A stretch of DNA of 5,421 nucleotides, taken from positions 1 to 5,421 of the forward strand of contig JBAYRO010000150.1 of assembly GCA_041676645.1 (NCBI GenBank), in the 5' to 3' direction. Positions 1 through 5,117 of the stretch are shown here, piece after piece. The position numbers were made by a program, and so were the translations under genes. Source of the stretch: JAMLIN01 sp041676645. GTDB lineage: Bacteria > Pseudomonadota > Gammaproteobacteria > Burkholderiales > Burkholderiaceae_E. Every line of letters starts with the position of its first letter. Position 1 is the stretch's first letter. Under the pieces are notes generated by a model, which was given only the letters and a program-made list of their open reading frames with translations, was not told the origin of the DNA and searched no databases.

Positions 1-1410
1 GGCCATGTCCAGGCATGGAGAAAGTCCCTCCATGCCGACCTGAAATCGCTGCGCAACCTTCCCGACACCGATTCCCGAGCCTACAAGAAGGCGCATCTCG
101 CCGAGGTCGAGGCGAACCTGCAGTCGCTCGGCATCCTGGAAGCCGGCGAGCAGCTCAACGAGGTCGGCTGCATCGACTGCCACATGGATGTCGGGGCCAA
201 GGAAGGCCACCACATCAAGGACCTGCGCCTGCCCGATGTCGCCGCCTGCGGCACCTGCCACCTGCGGCAGTACGCCGAGCGCGAATCCGAAAGGGACACC
301 CTGACCTGGCCTCAGGACCAGTGGCCGGCGGGCCGTCCCTCGCACGCCCTCGACTACAAGGCCAACGTCGAGACGACGACCTGGGCGGCGATGCAGCAGC
401 GCGAAGTCGCCGAAGGCTGCACGATGTGCCACACCAACCAGCAGAAGTGCGACAACTGCCACGGCAGGCACGAGTTCTCGCCGGTCGAGGCGCGCAAGCC
501 GGAAGCCTGTTCCACTTGTCACAACGGTGTCGACCACAACGAGTTCGAGGCCTACATGCTCTCGCGCCATGGGGTGAACTACCAGACCATGGGCGACACC
601 TGGGACTGGCATGTGCCGCTTTCGCAGGCGATCGAGAAGGGCCAGACCGCACCGACCTGCGCCTTCTGCCACATGGAGTACAAGGGCGAGTTCACCCACA
701 ACGTGGTGCGCAAGGTGCGCTGGGGTTTCCTGCCGACGAAGAACATCGCCGACAACCTCGACCATGAATGGTTCACCGACCGCCGCGAGGCCTGGGTGGG
801 CACCTGCTCGAGCTGTCACTCGGCAAGCTTCGCCGATGCCTACCTCGACATGATGGACAAGGGCATCATCTCGGGCATGGAGGTGGTCGAGGAAATCCGG
901 CCGGTCGTCCAGGCGCTCTTCGATGAGAGGCTGCTGGTCGGCCAGAAGACCAACCGGCCGGCGCCACCGGCGCCCGACAAGGACGAACCGGGCGGCTTCT
1001 TCAGCCTGCTGATCAGCAACGGGAACAACCCGACCATGGTCGACCGGGAATTCGCCGAGATGTGGGAGCAGCATGTCGCCAAGCACTACAAGGGACTGGC
1101 GCATGTCCATCCGGGCGGCTTCACCTACACCGAAGGCTGGTCGCAGCTCCTCAAGAGCAAGACCTTCATCCTTGAGCAGGACACCCTGCTGCGCGAGAAG
1201 GCCGCGATGGAGAAGCGACTCGACGCGCTGGAAGGCAAGACGAAAACGTCCTTCGGCACCGGGGACACGCAGGCCGACACCGTGCTGCATCGCGTGACGA
1301 GCGTGGTCGGCGGCGGCGGGCTGGCCGCGATCGGCGGACTGCTGGCACTGTCGGGCATGGGTCTGCTCTGGCACCGTCGACGCCCCGGGTCCGACTCGGG
1401 CAAGCGCTGA
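1..1410 (+). CDS. haoA: Hydroxylamine oxidoreductase HaoA (octaheme cytochrome c), 5'-truncated by window edge
   Basis: Periplasmic enzyme that oxidises hydroxylamine and passes electrons to c-type cytochromes. The frame is open from base 1, so the ATG at 184 is internal and the real start lies outside the window; 469 residues are visible, against about 570 in the Nitrosomonas europaea precursor. Seven CXXCH heme motifs are present: CIDCH (169-183), CGTCH (247-261), CTMCH (418-432), CDNCH (448-462), CSTCH (508-522), CAFCH (658-672) and CSSCH (805-819). By comparison with the remembered N. europaea protein these are hemes 2-8, with heme 1 upstream; CTMCH would carry the catalytic P460 heme. 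The segment GGFTYTEGW holds the likely P460 cross-linking Tyr (codon 1126-1128). An Asp-His pair (532-537) matches the distal pocket. A possible coiled coil (about 1165-1236) precedes a C-terminal membrane helix (about 1303-1371) and a basic tail. Family assignment is very secure; signal peptide and promoter are not visible. Confidence 0.96.
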   Translation, partial: GHVQAWRKSLHADLKSLRNLPDTDSRAYKKAHLAEVEANLQSLGILEAGEQLNEVGCIDCHMDVGAKEGHHIKDLRLPDVAACGTCHLRQYAERESERDTLTWPQDQWPAGRPSHALDYKANVETTTWAAMQQREVAEGCTMCHTNQQKCDNCHGRHEFSPVEARKPEACSTCHNGVDHNEFEAYMLSRHGVNYQTMGDTWDWHVPLSQAIEKGQTAPTCAFCHMEYKGEFTHNVVRKVRWGFLPTKNIADNLDHEWFTDRREAWVGTCSSCHSASFADAYLDMMDKGIISGMEVVEEIRPVVQALFDERLLVGQKTNRPAPPAPDKDEPGGFFSLLISNGNNPTMVDREFAEMWEQHVAKHYKGLAHVHPGGFTYTEGWSQLLKSKTFILEQDTLLREKAAMEKRLDALEGKTKTSFGTGDTQADTVLHRVTSVVGGGGLAAIGGLLALSGMGLLWHRRRPGSDSGKR

Positions 1411-1418
1411 GAGACCAC

Positions 1419-2432
1419 ATGGCCGTCAGCGTACGCACGGCCGCCGGCGCCGCGCTGGTGATCGCAGGAGCGGGACTCACGATCATCGGCGCGGCGTCGC
1501 TGCGCGGCACCGACGGCTCGGCCGAGGCTCCCTATCGCTACGAGCTGGCCGAAGCTGCCGCAACGAGCGTCGACGAGAACCTGAGGACCGCCCTCGCCGG
1601 TACCGGGGCCGAGCTGCGCAAGGCGCGGGTGGTGTCCAACAGCGACGGCAGCACCCTGGCCGAGCTCAGCATCGCCGAAAGCGCCTCCGGACCGGTGCTG
1701 CTCGACTGGCAAACATCACTGGACGAGCCTTTCCTGACCACGGCCGTGCCTTTCGCCGAGGTGATCGAACTGGGCAAGGCACTGCACAAGCACCTGCCGC
1801 CCGATGCCATCGTGCTGGCCTGGTGGGACGTATCCCGGCAGCTTCGCCTCCTCGACGAAACACCGGTGCGTTTCGGCCAGCATCTCGTCGGAGCGCCACT
1901 GGCGCTGCCGGCCTCATGGCGCCCGGCCCGACCCGCGATCGAGAAGGTGGAAGCCGGTTTCTGGCAGGCCAGCGCCACGGCGGACGAATCCGCCGATGCC
2001 TTCCGCGCCTGGACCGATGCGCTGCTGGCACCGCGCGACGAAGGACTGCGGCTGCTGCGCGCGCGCTCCGACGGCCGCGCCATCCATCTTGTCGTCCATA
2101 TCCGCGATGCCCTGCTGCTCGGGACGATGGCGCCGGAGCGCATAGGCGTTGCCTTCCAGGACCAGGCCGACGCCGGCAACCTGCACGGATCGATCAACAG
2201 TGCGCGAGACTGGGTGCGCAACGAAGGCTTCGCGGCCTACACCGCCTACCGACCCGACGACGGACAGCTGCGCCTGGTCGCACTGATCGACGATGCGTCG
2301 GTACAGACCCTGGTCGGACGGCTGCTGCCGTTTCATGATCCTCGCCGATCGCTCGAGCCGATTCCGGGCCTGACCCTGGTCCACCAGGTGGGCGGCTTCT
2401 GGGTCTACCGGCTCGAATCCCACCTGAGCTGA
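1419..2432 (+). CDS. haoB: HaoB, membrane-anchored partner protein of hydroxylamine oxidoreductase
   Basis: 337-residue protein starting 8 nt after the haoA stop, so almost certainly co-transcribed with it. Residues about 6-28 form one hydrophobic segment rich in Ala, Gly, Leu and Ile. This is an uncleaved signal anchor or lipid-free signal peptide that would place the rest in the periplasm beside HaoA. There are no CXXCH motifs, so it is not a cytochrome. Recognisable points are an AWWDVSRQ segment (WWD at residues 135-137), a tryptophan-containing EAGFWQAS stretch near the middle and a C-terminal GFWVYRLE (326-333). In ammonia oxidisers and in methanotrophs with HAO, a protein of this size and topology directly follows haoA and is called HaoB; its biochemical role is not established. 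The call rests on position, length, topology and a general memory of the family, not on an alignment. A weak purine-rich GAGAG lies about 4-8 nt before the ATG. Confidence 0.85.
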   Translation: MAVSVRTAAGAALVIAGAGLTIIGAASLRGTDGSAEAPYRYELAEAAATSVDENLRTALAGTGAELRKARVVSNSDGSTLAELSIAESASGPVLLDWQTSLDEPFLTTAVPFAEVIELGKALHKHLPPDAIVLAWWDVSRQLRLLDETPVRFGQHLVGAPLALPASWRPARPAIEKVEAGFWQASATADESADAFRAWTDALLAPRDEGLRLLRARSDGRAIHLVVHIRDALLLGTMAPERIGVAFQDQADAGNLHGSINSARDWVRNEGFAAYTAYRPDDGQLRLVALIDDASVQTLVGRLLPFHDPRRSLEPIPGLTLVHQVGGFWVYRLESHLS

Positions 2433-2445
2433 TCGCTGCCCGGGC

Positions 2446-2463
2446 CACCGCAGGCATGCGGTG
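2446..2463 (+). terminator. Small hairpin 3' of haoB, possible end of haoAB transcript
   Basis: CACCGCA (2446-2452), loop GGCA, then TGCGGTG (2457-2463) form a perfect 7-bp stem with a 4-nt loop, 13 nt after the haoB stop. No T-run follows, so it is not a canonical intrinsic terminator. It could be a 3'-end stabilising structure or part of a Rho-dependent end. In DNA this GC-rich a stem of this size can also arise by chance. Confidence 0.3.
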
Positions 2464-2491
2464 CGCGCCTCCTGGCGCTGATCGACGCGCA

Positions 2492-2497
2492 TATAAT
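2492..2497 (+). promoter_or_regulatory. Candidate -10 box (TATAAT) upstream of the methyltransferase gene
   Basis: A perfect TATAAT stands out in GC-rich surroundings, 60 nt after haoB and 84 nt before the methyltransferase start. No good -35 is visible: the hexamer at a 17-nt spacing (2469-2474) is CTCCTG. If used, transcription would begin near 2504 and give a leader of roughly 75 nt. It fits a separate transcription unit after haoAB, but the missing -35 keeps the call tentative. Confidence 0.4.
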
Positions 2498-2580
2498 CGC
2501 CGTCACGACATGCACCCGGACGGTCCCGCGCTCGCCCGTCAACAGGCCTGGCAGCGCAGGGACGCACAGCTCGATCCACG

Positions 2581-3336
2581 ATGCCCACCGACAGCGGAAC
2601 GCGGAACTGGTTCGATCGCGACGGGCAGGCCTATGCCCGCTTCCGACCCCGATACCCCGCGCAGCTTGCCCGCTTTCTTGCCGAAGCGGCGCCCTCGCTC
2701 GAACTGGCGCTCGATGTCGGCTGCGGCAACGGCCAGTTCACCGCGCAGCTTGCCGAGGAATTCACCGAGGTCGTCGGCTGTGATCCGAGCGCCGAGCAGA
2801 TCGCCAATGCCAGGCCCCGCGATGGCGTACGTTACCTGCAGGCCCCGGCCGAAAGGATTCCGCTGCCGGATCACTGCGCCAGCCTGATCACGGCGGCGCA
2901 GGCGGCGCACTGGTTCGACCTGCCCGCCTTCTACGCGGAGGCGCGACGGCTTGCCCGCCAGGGCGCCGTCATCGCCCTGGTCAGCTACGGCGTGATCCGC
3001 CTGGATGATGAACTGCAAGCGCGCTTCGACCGCTTCTACCATCACGAGATCGGCCCCTGGTGGCCGGCGCAGCGTCGGCTGGTCGATACCGGCTATCGTG
3101 ACGTCGACTTCCCGTTCACTGAAATCGAAGCCCCCGGCTTCGCGATCCGCATGTCCTGGACGCTCGACGATTTCCTTGGCTACATCTCGACCTGGAGCGC
3201 GACCCGGCGCCTTGCCGAGGCAGGTGACGAGGGCATGCTGGAAGCCTTCGCGCGGGACGTTTCCGCCCTCTGGGGCGAGCCGACGCGGCAGCGGAGCGCG
3301 GTCTGGCCGATCAACATGAGGGTCGGCCGAACATGA
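2581..3336 (+). CDS. Class I SAM-dependent methyltransferase (small-molecule type, Methyltransf_11/25-like)
   Basis: 251-residue cytosolic protein with a Rossmann-type methyltransferase fold. SAM-binding motif I is LDVGCGNGQF (residues 44-53). The acidic residue at the end of strand 2, expected to hold the SAM ribose, is Asp68 in VVGCDPSAEQ. A conserved APAERIPLPD loop follows (88-97), then AAHWFD (108-113), characteristic of a group that includes trans-aconitate methyltransferase-like and fungal/plant Tmt1-like proteins. The N-terminal FDRDGQAYARFRPRYP and the C-terminal GYISTWSATRR are also typical of that group. The substrate cannot be predicted from sequence. ATG 2581 is chosen because the frame is closed by a stop at 2494-2496 and has no other ATG, GTG or TTG in between; the only ribosome-binding-like element (AGGGA, 2558-2562) is rather far away. 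No functional link to haoAB or dtd is evident. Confidence 0.9.
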   Translation: MPTDSGTRNWFDRDGQAYARFRPRYPAQLARFLAEAAPSLELALDVGCGNGQFTAQLAEEFTEVVGCDPSAEQIANARPRDGVRYLQAPAERIPLPDHCASLITAAQAAHWFDLPAFYAEARRLARQGAVIALVSYGVIRLDDELQARFDRFYHHEIGPWWPAQRRLVDTGYRDVDFPFTEIEAPGFAIRMSWTLDDFLGYISTWSATRRLAEAGDEGMLEAFARDVSALWGEPTRQRSAVWPINMRVGRT

Positions 3337-3414
3337 TGCTGCTGCGACAACTGGCGTAGGATTCATGCCGAACCGGCCCGACACCGGCGCCGGCGCGCCC
3401 GGAAAAACCCCTGC

Positions 3415-3858
3415 ATGCGATCCCTCATCCAGCGAGTCACCCGCGCATCGGTCAGCGTCGACGGCGAAGTCGTCGGCGCGACCGGTCCCGGCATCCTGGT
3501 ACTGGTCTGCGCAATGCAGGGGGATGCCGAAAAGGATGCCGAGCGACTGGCGCGCAAGACCGTCAACCTGCGCATCTTCCCCGATGATGAGGGGCGGATG
3601 AATCGCTCGCTGCTCGATGTGGGCGGCGAGGCCCTGATCGTCAGCCAGTTCACCCTGGCCGCCGAAACACGGGGCAACCGTCCGGGCTTCTCGAGCGCCG
3701 CCGCGCCCGAGGACGGTCGCCGCCTCTACGAGTACTTCGCCGACCGGGTGGCCGGGCTCGGCATCGCGACCGCCACGGGGCGCTTCGCCGCCGACATGCA
3801 AGTGGCGCTGGTCAACGACGGGCCCGTCACGATCTGGCTCGACACGCAGGCTTTCTGA
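3415..3858 (+). CDS. dtd: D-aminoacyl-tRNA deacylase (D-Tyr-tRNA deacylase)
   Basis: 147-residue cytosolic proofreading enzyme that hydrolyses D-amino acids, and glycine mischarged on tRNA-Ala, from tRNA so that they do not enter protein synthesis. It acts as a homodimer. Both family signature motifs are intact: SQFTL (residues 77-81) and NDGPVT (134-139), the latter holding the Gly-cisPro pair (136-137) that gives L-amino-acid rejection. The N-terminus MRSLIQRVTRASVSVDGE matches the family start, so ATG 3415 is secure. Length equals the usual 145-150 residues. A weak GGAAAA (3401-3406) is the only ribosome-binding-like sequence. The 78-nt gap after the methyltransferase (3337-3414) holds a TAGGAT at 3357-3362 but no matching -35, so co-transcription with the methyltransferase is plausible. 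The gene ends 32 nt before the convergent marR gene. Confidence 0.97.
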   Translation: MRSLIQRVTRASVSVDGEVVGATGPGILVLVCAMQGDAEKDAERLARKTVNLRIFPDDEGRMNRSLLDVGGEALIVSQFTLAAETRGNRPGFSSAAAPEDGRRLYEYFADRVAGLGIATATGRFAADMQVALVNDGPVTIWLDTQAF

Positions 3859-3889
3859 GTCACCCGACGCTTTCTGAGAGCCATCCGAC
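3850..3889 (+). repeat. Imperfect tandem direct repeat spanning the dtd stop codon
   Basis: Two adjacent copies run from 3850 to 3868 (19 nt) and from 3869 to 3889 (21 nt). Both begin GCTTTCTGAG and end CCGAC, differing only in the middle. The first copy contains the dtd stop TGA (3856-3858). The second lies between dtd and the convergent marR stop and repeats the TGA. It looks like a small local duplication. It is not an inverted repeat, so it is not a terminator by itself. Confidence 0.7.
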
Positions 3890-3890
3890 G

Positions 3891-4400
3891 CTAACCGGGC
3901 ATCTCCTGCGGATCGCCCGAGCCCGACAGCAGGACGAGTTCCGCGCGCAGATGATCGGGAGCGGACAAGCCCGCTTCGATCTGCGCATGGACATGCCGCC
4001 AGACCGGCACTGCCCTGCCGAGCACTGCGCGGCCAGCCGGCGTCAGCCGTAGCAGACGGGCGCGCCGATCGGCCGGATCGGCCGAGGTCCCGACAAGGCC
4101 ATGGCGTTCGAGCGGCTTGAGGTTGGCCGTCAGCGTCGTCCTGTCCATGGCCAGCAAGGCGGCCACGTCACCCATCCTCGGTGGCTCGGGCCGGTTGAGC
4201 GACATCAGCAGGGAGAACTGCCCGCTGGTGAGTCCGACGGGCTTCAGGGCAAGATCGAAGCGGCGCGCGAGCGCACGCGCCGCCCTCTGAGCATGCAGGC
4301 AGAGGCAGGTATCGCGCACCAGCAAGGTGGTCTCGAAACCGGGTCCTGCGGACTCGACGGGCGCGCCGCTACGACGGGTCGTGCTCACATGGCGGGTCAT
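3891..4400 (-). CDS. MarR-family winged helix-turn-helix transcriptional regulator
   Basis: 169-residue dimeric DNA-binding regulator. The helix-turn-helix comprises GLTSGQFSLLMSL (56-68), the MGDVAALLAMD helix (76-86) and the recognition helix RTTLTANLKPLERHG (87-101). The wing contains DPADRRARLLRLT (108-120) with the DRR signature (111-113). The C-terminal part would complete the dimer helix bundle. The N-terminal helix holds two cysteines (Cys32 and Cys34 in DTCLCLHAQRA), close to where the redox-active Cys of OhrR-type MarR proteins sits; this is position-based inference. The gene is divergent from a VOC-protein gene with an 89-nt shared control region carrying a palindrome, so it probably represses itself and that neighbour. 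The first 20 or so residues are Ser/Thr/Arg-rich and weakly conserved-looking, so the true start could be slightly downstream. The ligand is unknown. Confidence 0.93.
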   Translation of the reverse strand: MTRHVSTTRRSGAPVESAGPGFETTLLVRDTCLCLHAQRAARALARRFDLALKPVGLTSGQFSLLMSLNRPEPPRMGDVAALLAMDRTTLTANLKPLERHGLVGTSADPADRRARLLRLTPAGRAVLGRAVPVWRHVHAQIEAGLSAPDHLRAELVLLSGSGDPQEMPG

Positions 4401-4410
4401 GATCTTCGGC

Positions 4411-4441
4411 TTGACGTGGATCGGGTTTTTACGTTTATATC
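4411..4441 (+). promoter_or_regulatory. Candidate promoter for the PhnB-like VOC gene
   Basis: TTGACG (4411-4416) matches the sigma-70 -35 consensus at five of six positions. Downstream, TATATC (4436-4441, spacer 19 nt) or TTTATA (4434-4439, spacer 17 nt) could be the -10; both are imperfect. It overlaps the palindrome at 4430-4447, so a bound repressor would block it. The -35 is convincing; the exact -10 is not. Confidence 0.45.
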
Positions 4442-4447
4442 AACGTA
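4430..4447. promoter_or_regulatory. Palindromic operator, probable MarR binding site
   Basis: TACGTTTATATCAACGTA is an 18-bp palindrome in which eight of nine base pairs match (only T4436/C4441 break it). It sits in an AT-rich island between the divergent marR and VOC genes and covers the -10 regions of both candidate promoters. Size and symmetry suit a MarR dimer. Binding by this particular MarR is inferred from position. Confidence 0.65.
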
Positions 4448-4462
4448 CTTTGCATCCGGCAA
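4434..4462 (-). promoter_or_regulatory. Candidate sigma-70 promoter for marR
   Basis: On the - strand, TTGCCG (complement of 4457-4462, four of six -35 matches) is followed after exactly 17 nt by TATAAA (complement of 4434-4439, five of six -10 matches). It reads toward marR, leaving a leader of roughly 25-30 nt before the start at 4400. The -10 lies within the palindrome, consistent with autorepression. Confidence 0.55.
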
Positions 4463-4478
4463 CCGAATCCCGACCGAA

Positions 4479-4485
4479 AAGGAGA
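4479..4485 (+). promoter_or_regulatory. Strong Shine-Dalgarno of the PhnB-like VOC gene
   Basis: AAGGAGA lies 4 nt before ATG 4490 and is the best ribosome-binding site in the window. It fixes the start of the VOC gene and suggests efficient translation once the promoter is derepressed. Confidence 0.8.
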
Positions 4486-4489
4486 CACC

Positions 4490-4936
4490 ATGAAGATCGT
4501 CACGAGCCTCAGCTTCCAGGGCCAGTGCCGCGAGGCCTTCGAGCTCTACGCCGACGTCCTCGGTGGCACCGTCACCGCCGCCGTCCCCTACGCCGATGCG
4601 CCAGCGGACATGCCGATCACCGATGAGAAGTACAAGAGCTGGCTGATGCACTGCTGGCTCGAGGTGGGCGACCAGGCGCTGATGGGCGCCGACATGGACA
4701 CGCAATGGGCACCCAATATCGACAAGCCGAAGAACGGCTTCGATGTCACCCTGCATACCGGCGACATGGCCGAGGCCCGCCGCTGGTTCGAACGGCTTTC
4801 CGAAGGCGGCAAGGCCGTCATGCCATTCGCCGAAACCTTCTGGTCGCCGGGGTTCGGCTCGCTGGTCGACAGGTTCGGCGTCCCGTGGATGGTCAACGTC
4901 ATTCCCGCGGGCGACTGGAAGCCCGGCCAGGCCTGA
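4490..4936 (+). CDS. PhnB-like VOC (glyoxalase-superfamily) protein
   Basis: 148-residue cytosolic protein of the vicinal oxygen chelate superfamily, in the group of E. coli PhnB and 3-demethylubiquinone-methyltransferase-like domains. Visible hallmarks are the N-terminal LSFQGQCREAFELYADVLGG (about residues 7-26), where many members read F.g.a.eAf.fY...fgg. The central FDVTLHTGDMAEARRWFERL is the second beta-alpha module. The C-terminal FWSPGFGSLVDRFGVPWMVN (117-136) is the PhnB-type ending. Length equals that of PhnB (about 147). Members of this group often lack a clear metal site and their substrates are mostly unknown; no phosphonate genes are nearby, so PhnB function should not be transferred. 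Divergent orientation from marR with a shared operator suggests inducible expression in response to the MarR ligand, perhaps a reactive or toxic small molecule. Confidence 0.9.
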   Translation: MKIVTSLSFQGQCREAFELYADVLGGTVTAAVPYADAPADMPITDEKYKSWLMHCWLEVGDQALMGADMDTQWAPNIDKPKNGFDVTLHTGDMAEARRWFERLSEGGKAVMPFAETFWSPGFGSLVDRFGVPWMVNVIPAGDWKPGQA

Positions 4937-5041
4937 GCAACCCTGTTCGCTGTCAAGCAGTGAGGTCGTGGGCTCAGGGGGCGAGCATCCGCTCGATGCC
5001 TGGCGCTCAAGCAGGTCCGCTGCAAGACGGCACTGCCGCTC

Positions 5042-5057
5042 GCCTCGTAGACGAGGC
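5042..5057. repeat. Perfect short hairpin in the gap between the two VOC genes
   Basis: GCCTCG (5042-5047), TAGA, then CGAGGC (5052-5057): a perfect 6-bp GC-rich stem with a tetraloop. It lies in the 181-nt gap (4937-5117), about 105 nt after the first VOC stop. No T-run follows, so its use as a terminator is uncertain. I see nothing else assignable in this gap, and no convincing promoter. Confidence 0.3.
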
Positions 5058-5108
5058 CACCGGAACGGTGTCCTGTGACATGCTGGTCTCCGTTGACACA
5101 AGCATGAT

Positions 5109-5112
5109 GGAG
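5109..5112 (+). promoter_or_regulatory. Shine-Dalgarno of the second VOC gene
   Basis: GGAG stands 5 nt before ATG 5118. The 15 nt from here through the second codon (GGAGACACCATGAAG) are identical to the start region of the upstream VOC gene at 4481-4495. It supports ATG 5118 as the start. Confidence 0.75.
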
Positions 5113-5117
5113 ACACC

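Noticed and set aside
184..186. ATG 184 as the start of HaoA
   Set aside because: The same frame is open to base 1 and encodes conserved HAO sequence upstream, including the CIDCH heme motif at 169-183, so 184 is internal.
15..767. 250-residue + strand reading frame overlapping haoA
   Set aside because: It is a shifted frame within haoA with Arg/Pro/Ala-rich, low-information translation, typical of GC-rich shadows.
2456..2887. 143-residue + strand reading frame beginning before the methyltransferase
   Set aside because: It overlaps the SAM-binding core of the methyltransferase in another frame, and its translation is Arg/Pro/Ser-rich without motifs.
3384..3400. GCCGGC-rich palindromic stretch before dtd
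   Set aside because: It is a run of alternating GC-rich self-complementary tetramers common in this composition, without a defined stem and loop or T-run.
2539..3801. 420-residue - strand reading frame across the methyltransferase and dtd genes
   Set aside because: It lies antisense to two genes with clear family motifs and resembles no known protein; long antisense frames are expected at this GC content.
4490..4936. Assigning phnB and a phosphonate role to the first VOC gene
   Set aside because: No phosphonate-use genes are adjacent, and PhnB-like VOC proteins occur widely without phn operons.
5093..5098. Perfect TTGACA as a -35 for the second VOC gene
   Set aside because: It is only 20 nt before the ATG, so a -10 at normal spacing would fall inside the coding region; no suitable -10 is present.
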